Below are positions 34,146-46,427 of a stretch of 64,000 bases of DNA, one piece after another. The notes beneath the pieces were generated by a model. The model did not search any database and was not told where the DNA came from. It saw only the letters and a list, made by a program, of their open reading frames with translations. The position numbers were made by a program, and so were the translations under genes. The stretch spans positions 2,771,303 through 2,835,302 of the forward strand of contig ONZJ01000002.1 in assembly GCA_900313005.1 (NCBI GenBank), written 5' to 3'. This DNA is from Rhodobacteraceae bacterium EL129 (GTDB taxonomy: Bacteria; Pseudomonadota; Alphaproteobacteria; Rhodobacterales; Rhodobacteraceae). Positions within the stretch are counted from its first letter, which is position 1. Every line of letters starts with the position of its first letter.

Positions 34146-34664
34146 GTGGATAGAGCCCAGAAAGAGAAAGTGGTCGAGGAACTCGGCCAGATCTTCGAAA
34201 GCTCTGGCGTCGTAGTGGTAGCCCACTACGCCGGTCTGACAGTTGCTGAAATGCAGGACCTGCGTGCCAAAGCTCGTGAAGCTGAAGCATCGGTTCGCGT
34301 TGCCAAGAACAAGCTCGCCAAAATCGCCCTGGATGGGAAGCCCTGCGCAAGCATCGCCGAACATCTAGAGGGTATGACCGTTCTGACCTTCTCTGAGGAT
34401 CCTGTGGCAGCCGCCAAAGTGTCCGAGGACTTCGCCAAGGGCAATGACAAGTTCGTCATCCTCGGCGGCGCTATGGGTGAGAACGCTCTGGACCGTGCCG
34501 GTGTCAAAGCCGTGTCGCAAATGCCATCGCGCGAGGAGCTTATTGCTTCGATCGTGGGCTGCATTGGCGCACCTGCTTCGAACATCGCGGGGGCCATTGG
34601 CGCGCCTGCTTCGAACATCGCAAGCATCCTTTCGACCATCGAAGAGAAGGCCGAAGCTGCATAA
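34146..34664 (+). CDS. rplJ: 50S ribosomal protein L10
   Basis: A 172-residue L10 with a GTG start and TTGGAG 8 bp upstream. It begins [20 protein letters not shown], then [20 protein letters not shown] and [12 protein letters not shown]. The C-terminus carries a direct duplication ([20 protein letters not shown]) just before the helix that holds the L7/L12 dimers. It forms the base of the ribosomal stalk and usually represses its own mRNA. Confidence 0.96.
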   Translation: MDRAQKEKVVEELGQIFESSGVVVVAHYAGLTVAEMQDLRAKAREAEASVRVAKNKLAKIALDGKPCASIAEHLEGMTVLTFSEDPVAAAKVSEDFAKGNDKFVILGGAMGENALDRAGVKAVSQMPSREELIASIVGCIGAPASNIAGAIGAPASNIASILSTIEEKAEAA

Positions 34665-34741
34665 CGCAACTGACTTGATCGGCGTGGGGGTTGAAACCTC
34701 GACGTTGGAACACATCTAATCAAACGGAAAGAGCTGATAAA

Positions 34742-35125
34742 ATGGCTGATCTGAAGAAACTTGCTGAAGAGATTGTTGGTCTGACCCTTCTCGAAGCCCA
34801 AGAACTGAAAACCATTCTGAAAGACGAATACGGCATCGAGCCCGCCGCTGGTGGCGCTGTTATGATGGCCGGTCCTGCTGGTGGCGACGCCGGTGGCGAC
34901 GCTGGTGCAGAGCAAACTGAATTTGACGTGATCCTGAAGGCCGCTGGCGCCTCCAAGATCAACGTGATCAAAGAAGTTCGAGCGATCACCGGCCTGGGTC
35001 TGAAAGAAGCCAAAGAGCTGGTTGAAGCAGGCGGCAAAGCCGTCAAAGAAGCTTGCTCCAAGGACGAAGCAGAAGAGATCAAAGGCAAGCTGGAAGCAGC
35101 TGGCGCCGAAGTCGAACTGAAGTAA
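34742..35125 (+). CDS. rplL: 50S ribosomal protein L7/L12
   Basis: A 127-residue L7/L12 with an N-terminal dimerisation helix ([20 protein letters not shown]), an Ala/Gly hinge ([13 protein letters not shown]) and a C-terminal factor-binding domain ([20 protein letters not shown]). ATG 34742 with GGAAAGAG upstream; an in-frame ATG at 34691 would add a non-family extension. It recruits translation GTPases. Confidence 0.97.
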   Translation: MADLKKLAEEIVGLTLLEAQELKTILKDEYGIEPAAGGAVMMAGPAGGDAGGDAGAEQTEFDVILKAAGASKINVIKEVRAITGLGLKEAKELVEAGGKAVKEACSKDEAEEIKGKLEAAGAEVELK

Positions 35126-35200
35126 TCTGCGCCGGGGCAACCCGGAGCATGAGATGAGGCTGAGCGCGGGAAACCGGGCTCAGCCGAACCTGTCTCAGAG

Positions 35201-35227
35201 AGGCCCTTTCCAAATCAGGGGCTTTTC
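35201..35227 (+). terminator. weak attenuator-like hairpin between rplL and rpoB
   Basis: AGGCCCT and AGGGGCT pair around a short AT-rich loop and are followed by TTTCT, in the 244-bp space between rplL and rpoB. A partial terminator here is usual in bacteria and lowers rpoBC relative to the ribosomal genes. The stem is imperfect. Confidence 0.35.
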
Positions 35228-35369
35228 TAAGGCGAGGTTCTAACGATCGGGAGGCCGCTGGTGGGACAGTGGCCAGGAATAGATCAGAACGCTCAGCCGT
35301 CTCGGATGGATACGGCGCCGGAGCCCGACGGCGCGCGTGTTCAGTGAGAAACGAAAGGTGACCAGACAC

Positions 35370-38300
35370 ATGGCGCAGTCCTTTATCGGCCAGAAACGTC
35401 TTCGTAAGTACTTCGGCAAAATCCGCGAAGTTTTGGATATGCCAAACCTGATCGAGGTTCAGAAATCCTCGTATGATCTTTTCCTGAATTCCGGCGATGC
35501 GCCCGAGCCCATGGACGGCGAAGGCATCAAAGGTGTGTTCCAGTCGGTCTTCCCGATCAAGGACTTCAACGAAACCTCCGTTCTGGAATTTGTTGACTAC
35601 GAACTGGAAAAGCCAAAGTACGACGTCGAAGAATGCATGCAGCGCGATATGACGTATTCCGCGCCGCTGAAGGTCACCCTGCGCCTTATCGTGTTTGATG
35701 TAGACGAAGACACTGGTGCGAAATCAGTCAAGGACATCAAGGAACAAGACGTGTTCATGGGCGACATGCCTTTGATGACGCCCAACGGAACCTTCGTTGT
35801 GAACGGCACCGAGCGCGTGATCGTATCCCAGATGCACCGTTCACCGGGTGTATTCTTTGACCACGACAAGGGTAAAACTCACGCCTCGGGCAAACTCTTG
35901 TTCGCTTGCCGCATTATCCCCTACCGCGGCAGCTGGTTGGACTTTGAATTTGACGCCAAGGATATCGTATTTGCGCGGATCGACCGTCGTCGCAAACTGC
36001 CTGTGACCACCCTGCTTTATGCACTGGGGCTGGACCAGGAAGATATCATGGACGCCTATTATGAGACCGTGAACTACAAACTGAAAAAGAAGAAGGGCTG
36101 GGTCACCAAGTTCTTCCCTGACCGTGTGCGCGGCACGCGGCCCTTGTATGATCTGGTTGACGCCAAATCCGGTGATGTGATTGCCGAAGTCGGCAAGAAA
36201 GTCACGCCACGCGCCGTCAAGAAACTGATTGATGAAGGCAAAGTGAACGATTTGCTCATCCCATACGAGCAAATCGCAGGCAAATTTGTCGCCAAGGACA
36301 TCATCAACGAAGAAACCGGTGCGATTTATGTCGAAGCCGGTGACGAGCTGACGATCGAGTTTGACAAAGACGGCGATATCATTGGCGGCACTGTGCAGGA
36401 ACTGGTCGAGGCCGGGATCACAGACATCCCCGTGCTGGACATCGACAACGTCAATGTTGGCCCTTACATGCGCAACACCATGGCGAACGACAAGAACATG
36501 AACCGCGAAACCGCGCTCATGGATATCTACCGCGTCATGCGCCCGGGCGAGCCGCCCACCGAAGAAGCGGCCTCGGCCCTGTTTGACACGTTGTTCTTTG
36601 ACAGCGAGCGCTACGATCTGTCGGCCGTTGGTCGTGTAAAGATGAGCATGCGTCTTGCATTGGACAAACCTGACACCCAACGCACGCTGGACCGCGAAGA
36701 TATCGTGGCTTGTGTCAAGGCGCTGGTTGACTTGCGCGATGGCAAAGGCGACGTGGACGATATCGACCACCTCGGCAACCGTCGTGTGCGATCTGTTGGC
36801 GAGTTGATGGAAAACCAGTACCGCGTTGGTCTGCTGCGGATGGAACGTGCGATCAAAGAGCGTATGTCCTCGGTGGAAATCGACACGGTGATGCCGCAAG
36901 ACCTGATCAACGCCAAGCCAGCCGCGGCGGCTGTGCGCGAATTCTTCGGCTCTTCGCAGCTGTCGCAGTTCATGGACCAAACCAACCCGCTGTCGGAAGT
37001 CACGCACAAGCGCCGCCTGTCGGCCCTTGGACCAGGTGGTCTGACCCGCGAACGTGCTGGCTTTGAAGTCCGCGACGTGCACCCGACCCACTATGGCCGG
37101 ATGTGTCCGATTGAAACGCCGGAAGGGCCGAACATTGGTCTGATCAACTCGCTGGCCACCTTTGCCCGCGTGAACAAATACGGTTTCATCGAAACACCCT
37201 ACCGCAAGGTTGTGGATGGTCACGTGACCGACGAGGTGGAATACCTCTCGGCGACCGAGGAAATGCGCCACACGGTGGCTCAGGCCAACGCCAGCCTCGA
37301 CGACAAAGGCAACTTCAAGAACGAGCTGGTCTCGACCCGTCAGTCAGGCGACTATATGCTAGCCCCATCGGAAAGCGTTGATTTGATTGACGTATCTCCG
37401 AAACAGCTGGTATCTGTTGCGGCCTCGCTGATCCCGTTCCTGGAAAACGACGATGCCAACCGGGCCCTGATGGGTTCGAACATGCAACGTCAGGCGGTTC
37501 CAACATTGCGCTCCGAGGCCCCACTGGTGGGCACCGGGATCGAAGGTGTTGTGGCGCGCGATTCCGGCGCTGCGATCATGGCGAAACGGGCTGGCATCAT
37601 CGACCAGGTCGATGCCCAGCGTATCGTTATCCGTGCCACGGAAGATCTGGAACTGGGCGATGCGGGTGTGGATATCTACCGCATGCGCAAATTCCAACGC
37701 TCGAACCAGAACACCTGCATCAACCAGCGTCCGCTGGTAAAAGTGGGTGACACGGTTGGCAAAGGTGAAGTGATTGCAGACGGTCCATCGACCGATCTGG
37801 GCGAACTGGCCTTGGGTAAAAACGTGGTCACGGCCTTCATGCCGTGGAATGGGTACAACTTCGAAGACTCGATCCTGATCTCAGAGCGTGTGGCGCGTGA
37901 TGACGTGTTCACCTCCGTGCACATCGAAGAATTCGAAGTCGCGGCCCGTGACACCAAGCTTGGGCCAGAGGAAATCACCCGTGACATCCCCAACGTCGGC
38001 GAGGAAGCTCTGCGCAACCTCGACGAGGCCGGGATTGTCTACATCGGAGCGGACGTCGAGCCTGGCGATATTCTGGTGGGCAAGATCACCCCCAAAGGTG
38101 AATCACCCATGACGCCAGAAGAAAAACTGCTGCGCGCCATCTTTGGTGAGAAAGCATCGGACGTGCGCGATACAAGCTTGCGCGTGAAGCCCGGTGATTT
38201 CGGCACAGTCGTTGAGGTGCGCGTCTTCAACCGCCACGGTGTGGAAAAAGACGAGCGTGCCCTGCAGATCGAGCGTGAGGAAGTTGAACGCCTCGCCCGT

Positions 38301-39509
38301 GACCGCGACGATGAGCTGGCCATTCTGGACCGCAACATCTATGCACGTCTGCGCTCGATGATCGAAGGCAAGGTGGCTGTCAAAGGCCCCAAAGGTGTCA
38401 AAGCCAACGCCAAGATCGACGACGAGCTGCTGGAAACCCTGACCAAAGGTCAATGGTGGCAGCTGGCTCTGAAAGACGAGAAAGACGCGCAAATCGTCGA
38501 AGCCTTGCATGATCAGTATGAGGCGCAGAAGCGTACTCTGGATGCACGCTTCGAGGATAAGGTCGAGAAAGTGCGCCGCGGCGACGATCTGCCCCCCGGC
38601 GTGATGAAAATGGTCAAAGTGTTCATTGCGGTGAAGCGTAAGCTGCAACCGGGTGACAAAATGGCTGGTCGTCACGGCAACAAGGGTGTGATTTCCAAAG
38701 TTGTTCCAATGGAAGACATGCCATTCCTAGCGGATGGTACTCCGGTGGACTTCTGTCTGAACCCACTGGGTGTGCCGTCGCGTATGAACGTCGGTCAGAT
38801 TTTGGAAACCCACATGGGCTGGGCCGCACGTGGACTGGGTGTGCAGATTGACGAAGCACTGCAAGAGTATCGCCGGTCCGGTGATCTGACACCTGTTCGC
38901 GAAGCTATGCGTATCGCCTATGGCGAGGATGTCTATGAAGAAGGCATCGCGGGAATGGACGAAGACCGTCTGGTCGAAGCCGCTGGCAACGTAACCGGCG
39001 GTGTGCCGATTGCGACGCCTGTTTTCGATGGCGCCAAGGAAGCGGACGTCAACGATGCGCTGAAACGTGCAGGGTTTGACGAAAGCGGACAGTCGGTTCT
39101 GTTTGACGGTCGTACAGGCGAGCAATTCAGCCGTCCGGTGACGGTGGGTGTGAAATACCTGCTGAAACTGCACCACTTGGTCGATGACAAAATCCACGCG
39201 CGTTCAACCGGGCCATACAGCTTGGTTACTCAGCAGCCGCTGGGTGGTAAGGCGCAGTTCGGTGGTCAGCGTTTCGGGGAAATGGAAGTCTGGGCTCTGG
39301 AAGCTTACGGCGCCGCCTATACCCTGCAGGAAATGCTGACGGTCAAGTCGGACGACGTGGCTGGCCGGACCAAAGTGTACGAGAGCATCGTCAAGGGCGA
39401 GGACAACTTTGAAGCGGGCGTGCCCGAAAGCTTCAACGTGCTTGTGAAAGAAGTCCGCGGCCTCGGCCTGAACATGGAACTCCTGGATGCGGAGGAAGAT
39501 GCAGAATGA
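35370..39509 (+). CDS. rpoB: RNA polymerase beta subunit
   Basis: A 1379-residue beta subunit, usual length for the group. [20 protein letters not shown] followed by [20 protein letters not shown] is the rifampicin pocket with the sensitive-type residues; [33 protein letters not shown] and [20 protein letters not shown] are core motifs. The start is ATG 35370 ([16 protein letters not shown]); an in-frame ATG at 35337 adds an unsupported 11 residues. rpoC follows 56 bp later. Confidence 0.98.
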   Translation: MAQSFIGQKRLRKYFGKIREVLDMPNLIEVQKSSYDLFLNSGDAPEPMDGEGIKGVFQSVFPIKDFNETSVLEFVDYELEKPKYDVEECMQRDMTYSAPLKVTLRLIVFDVDEDTGAKSVKDIKEQDVFMGDMPLMTPNGTFVVNGTERVIVSQMHRSPGVFFDHDKGKTHASGKLLFACRIIPYRGSWLDFEFDAKDIVFARIDRRRKLPVTTLLYALGLDQEDIMDAYYETVNYKLKKKKGWVTKFFPDRVRGTRPLYDLVDAKSGDVIAEVGKKVTPRAVKKLIDEGKVNDLLIPYEQIAGKFVAKDIINEETGAIYVEAGDELTIEFDKDGDIIGGTVQELVEAGITDIPVLDIDNVNVGPYMRNTMANDKNMNRETALMDIYRVMRPGEPPTEEAASALFDTLFFDSERYDLSAVGRVKMSMRLALDKPDTQRTLDREDIVACVKALVDLRDGKGDVDDIDHLGNRRVRSVGELMENQYRVGLLRMERAIKERMSSVEIDTVMPQDLINAKPAAAAVREFFGSSQLSQFMDQTNPLSEVTHKRRLSALGPGGLTRERAGFEVRDVHPTHYGRMCPIETPEGPNIGLINSLATFARVNKYGFIETPYRKVVDGHVTDEVEYLSATEEMRHTVAQANASLDDKGNFKNELVSTRQSGDYMLAPSESVDLIDVSPKQLVSVAASLIPFLENDDANRALMGSNMQRQAVPTLRSEAPLVGTGIEGVVARDSGAAIMAKRAGIIDQVDAQRIVIRATEDLELGDAGVDIYRMRKFQRSNQNTCINQRPLVKVGDTVGKGEVIADGPSTDLGELALGKNVVTAFMPWNGYNFEDSILISERVARDDVFTSVHIEEFEVAARDTKLGPEEITRDIPNVGEEALRNLDEAGIVYIGADVEPGDILVGKITPKGESPMTPEEKLLRAIFGEKASDVRDTSLRVKPGDFGTVVEVRVFNRHGVEKDERALQIEREEVERLARDRDDELAILDRNIYARLRSMIEGKVAVKGPKGVKANAKIDDELLETLTKGQWWQLALKDEKDAQIVEALHDQYEAQKRTLDARFEDKVEKVRRGDDLPPGVMKMVKVFIAVKRKLQPGDKMAGRHGNKGVISKVVPMEDMPFLADGTPVDFCLNPLGVPSRMNVGQILETHMGWAARGLGVQIDEALQEYRRSGDLTPVREAMRIAYGEDVYEEGIAGMDEDRLVEAAGNVTGGVPIATPVFDGAKEADVNDALKRAGFDESGQSVLFDGRTGEQFSRPVTVGVKYLLKLHHLVDDKIHARSTGPYSLVTQQPLGGKAQFGGQRFGEMEVWALEAYGAAYTLQEMLTVKSDDVAGRTKVYESIVKGEDNFEAGVPESFNVLVKEVRGLGLNMELLDAEEDAE

Positions 39510-39565
39510 GGGCGCCTCAGCCCTCTTTCACCCATCTCCCCCTCTCCTGATTAAAGGAAACGAAC

Positions 39566-42500
39566 ATGAACCAGGAATTGACAAACAACCCGTTTAACCC
39601 CGTCGCCCCGGCGAAAGTGTTTGACGAAATCAAGGTCTCTCTGGCATCGCCCGAGCGGATCCTCTCGTGGTCTTTTGGTGAGATCAAGAAGCCAGAAACC
39701 ATCAACTACCGGACGTTCAAGCCCGAGCGTGACGGCCTGTTTTGCGCACGTATCTTTGGACCAATCAAAGATTATGAATGCCTGTGCGGCAAATATAAGC
39801 GCATGAAGTATCGCGGCGTTGTCTGCGAGAAATGTGGTGTTGAAGTGACGCTGCAAAAGGTCCGCCGTGAACGTATGGGCCACATTGAACTGGCCGCTCC
39901 TTGCGCGCACATCTGGTTCCTCAAGTCGCTGCCAAGCCGCATCGGCCTGATGCTGGACATGACTCTGCGCGATCTTGAGCGGGTTCTGTATTTTGAAAAC
40001 TACGTGGTGATCGAACCGGGCCTGACCGATCTGACCTATGGTCAGATGCTGTCGGAAGAGGAATTCATGGATGCGCAGGACGCGTATGGCATGGACGCCT
40101 TCACCGCCAACATCGGTGCCGAAGCCATCCGCGAGATGCTGCAGAATATCGACCTTGAAAGCGAGGCCGAAACACTGCGCGCTGATCTGGCTGTGGCCAC
40201 GGGCGAATTGAAGCCCAAGAAGATCATCAAGCGTCTGAAGGTTGTTGAAAGCTTCCTGGAATCCGGTAACCGCCCTGAGTGGATGGTGATGACCGTCATT
40301 CCGGTCATTCCACCTGAGCTGCGCCCACTGGTGCCGCTGGATGGAGGCCGCTTTGCGACGTCTGATCTGAACGACCTGTACCGTCGTGTGATCAACCGGA
40401 ACAACCGACTGAAACGTCTGATCGAGTTGCGCGCTCCTGATATCATCGTGCGTAACGAAAAGCGGATGTTGCAGGAATCCGTGGATGCCCTGTTTGACAA
40501 CGGCCGTCGGGGCCGCGTGATCACAGGCGCCAACAAGCGCCCGCTGAAATCGCTGTCAGACATGCTGAAAGGCAAGCAAGGTCGCTTCCGTCAGAACCTT
40601 TTGGGCAAGCGCGTCGACTTCTCTGGCCGGTCTGTCATCGTGACGGGACCGGAGCTGAAGCTGCACCAATGTGGTCTGCCCAAGAAGATGGCCCTGGAGC
40701 TGTTCAAACCGTTCATCTACTCGCGGCTTGAGGCCAAGGGTCTGTCTTCGACCGTGAAGCAAGCCAAGAAGTTGGTGGAAAAAGAACGCCCCGAGGTGTG
40801 GGATATCCTCGATGAGGTGATCCGCGAGCACCCTGTCATGCTGAACCGTGCACCGACCCTGCACCGTTTGGGCATTCAGGCGTTTGAGCCCGTTTTGATC
40901 GAAGGGAAGGCCATTCAGCTGCACCCGCTGGTCTGTTCGGCCTTTAACGCTGACTTTGACGGCGACCAAATGGCCGTGCACGTGCCACTGAGTCTTGAGG
41001 CCCAGTTGGAAGCGCGTGTCCTGATGATGTCGACCAACAACGTTCTGTCGCCTGCCAATGGCGCGCCGATCATTGTTCCTTCGCAGGATATGGTTCTTGG
41101 TCTCTACTACACCACGATCATGCGCGACGGCATGACAGGCGAGGGCATGGTGTTCGCCAATGTCGATGAAGTGCAGCACGCGCTGGACAGCGGCGAGGTG
41201 CATATGCACGCCAAGGTTCAGGTGCGGATGTCGCAATACGACGCAGAGGGCAACGAAGTGTTCCAACGCTTTGAAACCACGCCGGGCCGTGCCCGTCTGG
41301 GTGCGCTTCTGCCCAAGAACTCGAAAGCGCCGTTCGATCTGGTGAACAAGCTTCTGCGCAAGAAAGAAGTGCAGAACGTGATTGACACCGTCTATCGCTA
41401 CTGCGGCCAGAAAGAGAGCGTCATTTTCTGTGATCAGATCATGGGCATGGGCTTCAAAGAGGCCTTCCGCGCCGGGATTTCCTTCGGCAAGGACGACATG
41501 GTTATTCCTGACAGTAAGTGGACCATCGTGGATGGCACCCGTGAGCAGGTGAAGGGCTTTGAGCAACAGTACATGGACGGCCTGATCACTCAGGGTGAAA
41601 AATACAACAAGGTGGTCGATGCCTGGTCGAAGTGTAACGACGAAGTGACTGAGGCCATGATGGGCACCATTTCGGCGGAGCATACCACCGAAGACGGTGC
41701 GACGGCTGAACCAAACTCGGTTTACATGATGGCCCACTCCGGCGCGCGTGGCTCGGTCACTCAGATGAAACAGCTGGGCGGGATGCGTGGTCTGATGGCT
41801 AAGCCGAACGGCGATATCATCGAGACACCGATCATTTCGAACTTTAAGGAAGGTCTGACCGTTCTTGAGTACTTCAACTCAACCCACGGTGCCCGTAAGG
41901 GTCTGTCGGATACCGCTCTGAAAACAGCGAACTCGGGCTACCTGACCCGTCGTCTGGTGGACGTGGCACAGGACTGCATCGTGCGCGAACATGACTGTGG
42001 CACCGAGCGTGGCATCACCGCTGAAGCGGCCGTTTCGGACGGCGAAGTGGTTGCTTCGATTTCCGAGCGGATGCTGGGTCGCGTAGCGGCTGACGACGTG
42101 ATCAACCCTGCCGATGACAGTGTTATCGTCAAAGCCGGTACGCTGATCGACGAGCGTATGGCCGATGCCATCGAAGAGGCCGGTGTTGCTGTCTCGCGGA
42201 TGCGCAGCCCGCTGACCTGTGAGGCCGAAGATGGCGTTTGTGCCATGTGCTACGGTCGTGATCTGGCACGTGGCACCATGGTGAACCAGGGCGAAGCGGT
42301 AGGCATTATTGCAGCGCAATCCATTGGTGAGCCTGGCACACAGCTGACGATGCGGACCTTCCACATCGGCGGTGTTGCTCAGGGTGGTCAACAATCGTTC
42401 CAGGAAGCCAGCCAAGAGGGCACGATCCAGCTTGAGAATGCACAGCTGCTGGAAAACTCCAAGGGCGATACGCTGGTCATGGGCCGCAACATGAAGCTGC

Positions 42501-43810
42501 GGATCAACGACGACAAAGGCAACGAGCTGACCAGCCACAAGATCGGTTACGGCTCGAAAATGTTCGTCAAAGACGGTGGCAAGGTGTCCCGTGGTGACAA
42601 ACTGTACGAGTGGGATCCCTACACGCTGCCCATCCTGGCCGAGAAGTCCGGTACGGCGAAGTTTGTCGACCTCGTCAGCGGCCTTGCCGTGCGCGATGTG
42701 ACGGATGATGCCACAGGTATGACCCAGAAGATCGTGATGGACTGGCGCGCTGCCCCCAAGGGCAACGAGCTGAAGCCTGAGATCTTGATTGTCGGAGCGG
42801 ATGGCGAGCCTGTGCGCAACGATGCGGGCAACCCTGTCACCTATCCGATGTCGGTAGATGCGGTTCTGTCTATCGAAGATGGACAGGAAGTGCATGCAGG
42901 TGATGTTGTGGCGCGTATTCCACGTGAAGGTGCCAAAACCAAGGACATCACCGGTGGTCTGCCACGTGTGGCCGAGCTCTTTGAGGCACGTCGCCCCAAA
43001 GACCACGCCATCATCGCCGAAATCGACGGCTATGTCCGTTACGGTCGCGACTACAAGAACAAGCGCCGTATCAGCATCGAGCCCGCCGATGAAAGCATGG
43101 AGGCCGTCGAATACATGGTGCCTAAGGGCAAGCACATTCCGGTTCAGGAAGGTGATTTTGTCCAAAAGGGTGACTACATCATGGACGGCAACCCTGCCCC
43201 ACACGACATCCTGTCCATCATGGGTGTCGAGGCGCTGGCGGACTACATGATCGACGAAGTACAGGACGTCTATCGCCTGCAGGGTGTGAAGATCAACGAC
43301 AAGCACATCGAGGTTATCGTGCGCCAGATGTTGCAGAAGTGGGAGATCCTGGATTCAGGTGAAACCACCCTGCTGAAAGGCGAGCATGTCGATAAGGCCG
43401 AGTTTGATGCCGCCAATGAGAAGGCAGTTGCCAAAGGTGGCCGTGAGGCCAAGGGCGAGCCGATCTTGTTGGGTATCACCAAAGCGTCCTTGCAGACCCG
43501 TTCGTTCATCTCGGCGGCGTCCTTCCAGGAAACCACACGCGTTCTGACCGAAGCCTCGGTTCAGGGCAAACGTGACAAGCTGGTCGGCCTGAAAGAGAAC
43601 GTCATCGTGGGTCGCCTGATCCCAGCGGGCACCGGTGGTGCCACGCAGCAGATGCGTCAGATTGCTCAGGGCCGTGACAACGTGGTCATCGAGGCGCGCC
43701 GTGAAGAAGCTGAAGCTGCAGCCGCATTGGCAGCGCCGACCGAAGAAGACATCATCGGTGGCGACGCGTTTGACACGCTGGTGGAAACACCCGAGAGCCG
43801 CGAAGACTAA
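39566..43810 (+). CDS. rpoC: RNA polymerase beta' subunit
   Basis: A 1414-residue beta' subunit. The N-terminal zinc site is [20 protein letters not shown]. The catalytic loop [16 protein letters not shown] binds the active-site magnesium. The bridge helix/trigger loop area and the second zinc site ([19 protein letters not shown]) are intact. GGAAACGA precedes the ATG. A strong terminator follows. Confidence 0.98.
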   Translation: MNQELTNNPFNPVAPAKVFDEIKVSLASPERILSWSFGEIKKPETINYRTFKPERDGLFCARIFGPIKDYECLCGKYKRMKYRGVVCEKCGVEVTLQKVRRERMGHIELAAPCAHIWFLKSLPSRIGLMLDMTLRDLERVLYFENYVVIEPGLTDLTYGQMLSEEEFMDAQDAYGMDAFTANIGAEAIREMLQNIDLESEAETLRADLAVATGELKPKKIIKRLKVVESFLESGNRPEWMVMTVIPVIPPELRPLVPLDGGRFATSDLNDLYRRVINRNNRLKRLIELRAPDIIVRNEKRMLQESVDALFDNGRRGRVITGANKRPLKSLSDMLKGKQGRFRQNLLGKRVDFSGRSVIVTGPELKLHQCGLPKKMALELFKPFIYSRLEAKGLSSTVKQAKKLVEKERPEVWDILDEVIREHPVMLNRAPTLHRLGIQAFEPVLIEGKAIQLHPLVCSAFNADFDGDQMAVHVPLSLEAQLEARVLMMSTNNVLSPANGAPIIVPSQDMVLGLYYTTIMRDGMTGEGMVFANVDEVQHALDSGEVHMHAKVQVRMSQYDAEGNEVFQRFETTPGRARLGALLPKNSKAPFDLVNKLLRKKEVQNVIDTVYRYCGQKESVIFCDQIMGMGFKEAFRAGISFGKDDMVIPDSKWTIVDGTREQVKGFEQQYMDGLITQGEKYNKVVDAWSKCNDEVTEAMMGTISAEHTTEDGATAEPNSVYMMAHSGARGSVTQMKQLGGMRGLMAKPNGDIIETPIISNFKEGLTVLEYFNSTHGARKGLSDTALKTANSGYLTRRLVDVAQDCIVREHDCGTERGITAEAAVSDGEVVASISERMLGRVAADDVINPADDSVIVKAGTLIDERMADAIEEAGVAVSRMRSPLTCEAEDGVCAMCYGRDLARGTMVNQGEAVGIIAAQSIGEPGTQLTMRTFHIGGVAQGGQQSFQEASQEGTIQLENAQLLENSKGDTLVMGRNMKLRINDDKGNELTSHKIGYGSKMFVKDGGKVSRGDKLYEWDPYTLPILAEKSGTAKFVDLVSGLAVRDVTDDATGMTQKIVMDWRAAPKGNELKPEILIVGADGEPVRNDAGNPVTYPMSVDAVLSIEDGQEVHAGDVVARIPREGAKTKDITGGLPRVAELFEARRPKDHAIIAEIDGYVRYGRDYKNKRRISIEPADESMEAVEYMVPKGKHIPVQEGDFVQKGDYIMDGNPAPHDILSIMGVEALADYMIDEVQDVYRLQGVKINDKHIEVIVRQMLQKWEILDSGETTLLKGEHVDKAEFDAANEKAVAKGGREAKGEPILLGITKASLQTRSFISAASFQETTRVLTEASVQGKRDKLVGLKENVIVGRLIPAGTGGATQQMRQIAQGRDNVVIEARREEAEAAAALAAPTEEDIIGGDAFDTLVETPESRED

Positions 43811-43832
43811 ACGCTTTCTGATACAGATTGAG

Positions 43833-43866
43833 AAAGGCCCTGCCAAATTGGTGGGGCCTTTTTCGT
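43833..43866 (+). terminator. intrinsic terminator of rpoBC
   Basis: AAGGCCC-TGCCA pairs with TGGT-GGGGCCTT and is followed by TTTTCG, 23 bp after the rpoC stop. Confidence 0.85.
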
Positions 43867-43974
43867 TATGGCGTCAGGAGTATTGTCTTCGCAATGCGGA
43901 TGACTATTGGTCTAAGTTGACTAATCAAAGTGCGCCGGAGCAATTCGAATGCCTGTTACATCGCGAGGAAGATC

Positions 43975-44466
43975 ATGCCTGCCCAAACCATAGAAAGTAA
44001 CGGTGGTCCGATTGAGATTGACCATAAAAGGGCAGTGTCAGATCTGGGCCTTTCAACGATTGGCGCGATGCAACTCAAGATTTATGGCCTTGTTGCCGAG
44101 AACATGTCAGTGACCGACCAGATGCTTACACAGTCAAAGGAATTTCTCCGAGACGAGGTGCTGGGACGGGTCCGCGCGATGGGTGACAGCAATGATCTTG
44201 GCTTTGTAATCATTCATCCCGGAGAATTGGGCCTGACCATCTCTGCCCATTGGTGGGCGCAAGGCTCAGTTTTGTGCCAGCACATTTATCGCAGGCATTA
44301 CTCGGATGATGCACCACTTGATACTGTCACTCGGCCCGTCGTCGCCTGCGTCTGGGAACTAGCGATCATCAATGCCGAACAGGAGGCTTGGCGGGGCACA
44401 ATGATGAATTCGACCCCCAATCGTTCTGCTTATCTCGCACAACGAATGACAGCTTCGGCAGTTTGA
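43975..44466 (+). CDS. hypothetical protein
   Basis: A 163-residue protein that I do not recognise. It is soluble, with no signal peptide. Notable segments are GFVIIHPGELGLTISAHWWA and VVACVWELAIINAEQEAWRG, an aromatic-rich pattern that looks like a compact alpha/beta domain. ATG 43975 follows CGAGGAAG; an earlier in-frame start at 43930 is weaker. It stands alone between rpoC and etfB. Confidence 0.6.
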   Translation: MPAQTIESNGGPIEIDHKRAVSDLGLSTIGAMQLKIYGLVAENMSVTDQMLTQSKEFLRDEVLGRVRAMGDSNDLGFVIIHPGELGLTISAHWWAQGSVLCQHIYRRHYSDDAPLDTVTRPVVACVWELAIINAEQEAWRGTMMNSTPNRSAYLAQRMTASAV

Positions 44467-44679
44467 CCCCTAATGTAACCTTCTGCCAGCTGCTTCCTGC
44501 GACAAACCGACCCAATATAGCGATTTCGACAAGCCGGCGCAGTAAACGCGACGTCGTCAGACGCAAACGTGACGATTTTGCCCTGTTTCTCGGGGTACGA
44601 AAGCTATATCAAACCCCAAGAATGCTTGAGAGGGGAGTCGTCATTGTCGGCTCCCGGTCAATTTAGGGAGACCATGCAA

Positions 44680-45438
44680 ATGAAGGTGCTTGTACCTGTC
44701 AAACGTGTGATCGACTACAACGTGAAGGTTCGTGTCAAAGCGGACGGATCGGGCGTCGATCTTGCGAATGTGAAAATGTCGATGAACCCGTTCGACGAAA
44801 TTGCTGTCGAAGAGGCGATCCGCCTAAAAGAAGCAGGCAAAGCCGAAGAGGTGATTGCTGTTTCCATCGGTGTGAAGCAAAATCAGGAAACCCTGCGCAC
44901 AGCGTTGGCCATGGGTGCGGACCGCGCCATTCTGGTTGTGGCCGCGGATGATGTGCACACTGACATTGAACCTCTGGCCGTTGCCAAGATCCTCAAGGCC
45001 GTGATCGACGAAGAGCAGCCCGGTCTGGTTCTGGCGGGCAAGCAAGCCATCGACAACGACATGAACGCCACGGGCCAAATGCTTTCGGCGCTGATGGGCT
45101 GGTCTCAGGGTACATTTGCATCCGGTCTGGACATCGACGGAGACAACGCTGTTGTCACCCGCGAAGTGGACGGTGGTCTGCAAACGATCAAAGTGGCCAT
45201 GCCAACCATCATCACGGTTGACCTGCGCCTGAACGAGCCACGCTATGCATCTCTGCCCAACATCATGAAGGCCAAGAAGAAGCCTCTGGATGAAAAGACA
45301 GCTGCCGATTACGGCGTTGACGTCACACCGCGCCTGGAAATCGTGAAAACCGAAGAGCCAGAAGCGCGTAAAGCAGGCGAAATCGTAGGCTCGGTCGATG
45401 AGCTGGTCGCGAAACTCAAAGAAGTGGGGGCTGTATAA
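44680..45438 (+). CDS. etfB: electron transfer flavoprotein beta subunit
   Basis: A 252-residue Etf[20 protein letters not shown] opens the protein, and [40 protein letters not shown] and [20 protein letters not shown] are signatures of the ETF beta AMP-binding and alpha-contact parts. ATG 44680 is 9 bp from AGGGAG; another ATG at 44674 would add two residues. With EtfA it carries electrons from acyl-CoA and other dehydrogenases to ETF-ubiquinone oxidoreductase. Confidence 0.95.
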   Translation: MKVLVPVKRVIDYNVKVRVKADGSGVDLANVKMSMNPFDEIAVEEAIRLKEAGKAEEVIAVSIGVKQNQETLRTALAMGADRAILVVAADDVHTDIEPLAVAKILKAVIDEEQPGLVLAGKQAIDNDMNATGQMLSALMGWSQGTFASGLDIDGDNAVVTREVDGGLQTIKVAMPTIITVDLRLNEPRYASLPNIMKAKKKPLDEKTAADYGVDVTPRLEIVKTEEPEARKAGEIVGSVDELVAKLKEVGAV

Positions 45439-46364
45439 TGGCTGTTCTTCTACTCGCAGAAGTCACCGATGGTGAACTGGCAATGGACGCAACTGCCAAG
45501 GCAGTGACGGCCGCAAAACAACTGGGCGACGTGACGGTTCTGGCCGCTGGTGCCACGGCCGCTGCCGCTGGCGAAGCTGCGGCAACAATCGACGGTGTGG
45601 CCAAGGTGCTGGTGGCTGAAGATGCGTCACTGGGTCACCGCCTTGCGGAACCCACAGCGGCGCTGATCGTGTCACTGGCGGGCGATTACGAGCATATCGT
45701 TGCCCCGGCCACCACTGACGCCAAGAACGTGCTGCCCCGAGTGGCTGCGCTGCTTGACGCAATGGTGATTTCAGATGCCTCCGGTGTTGTTGATGGCAAC
45801 ACGTTCGAGCGCCCGATCTACGCCGGCAACGCCATTCAGACGGTGAAATCCTCGGACGCCAAGAAAGTTGTTTCTTTCCGCATCGCATCCTTTGATGCGG
45901 CGGGCGAAGGTGGCTCGGCGTCGGTGGAAAGCATCAGTGCCGTGGCAAATCCAGGTCTGTCTGAGTGGGTCGAAGACAAGGTCGCAGAAAGCGATCGCCC
46001 CGAGCTGACCTCGGCTGGCGTTGTTGTCTCCGGTGGTCGTGGCGTTGGTTCCGAAGCCGACTTTGCCCTGATCGAGAAACTGGCGGACAAGCTGGGTGCT
46101 GCTGTCGGTGCCTCGCGTGCCGCGGTTGACTCGGGCTACGCCCCGAACGACTGGCAGGTTGGTCAGACCGGCAAGGTTGTCGCCCCTGATCTCTATGTTG
46201 CCGTTGGCATCTCGGGTGCCATTCAGCACTTGGCTGGTATGAAGGATTCCAAGGTCATCGTGGCCATCAACAAGGACGAAGAAGCCCCGATCTTCCAGGT
46301 TGCGGACTACGGCCTTGTCGCGGATCTTTTTGACGCCGTGCCCGAGTTGACCGACAAGCTGTAA
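45438..46364 (+). CDS. etfA: electron transfer flavoprotein alpha subunit
   Basis: A 308-residue EtfA whose ATG overlaps the etfB stop (TAATG). The C-terminal FAD domain is clear: VVSGGRGVGSEADFALIEKL, GASRAAVDSGYAPNDWQVGQ, LYVAVGISGAIQHLAGM and AINKDEEAPIFQVADYGLVA. Normal length. A terminator follows at 46401. Confidence 0.96.
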   Translation: MAVLLLAEVTDGELAMDATAKAVTAAKQLGDVTVLAAGATAAAAGEAAATIDGVAKVLVAEDASLGHRLAEPTAALIVSLAGDYEHIVAPATTDAKNVLPRVAALLDAMVISDASGVVDGNTFERPIYAGNAIQTVKSSDAKKVVSFRIASFDAAGEGGSASVESISAVANPGLSEWVEDKVAESDRPELTSAGVVVSGGRGVGSEADFALIEKLADKLGAAVGASRAAVDSGYAPNDWQVGQTGKVVAPDLYVAVGISGAIQHLAGMKDSKVIVAINKDEEAPIFQVADYGLVADLFDAVPELTDKL

Positions 46365-46400
46365 TACGCTTGCGCTACCTGCGCATCAGACATTATCGGA

Positions 46401-46427
46401 AGGCCCGCCCCATCGGCGGGCCTTTTT
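46401..46427 (+). terminator. intrinsic terminator of etfBA
   Basis: AGGCCCGCC - CCATC - GGCGGGCCT followed by TTTTC, 37 bp after the etfA stop. It lies right at the end of the convergent gene. Confidence 0.85.

Noticed and set aside
40556-43306. Long minus-strand frames (393 and 475 codons) opposite rpoC
   Set aside because: They are mirror frames of a highly conserved coding strand with strong codon bias; composition is His/Gln/Val rich with no domain, and no start signals stand out.
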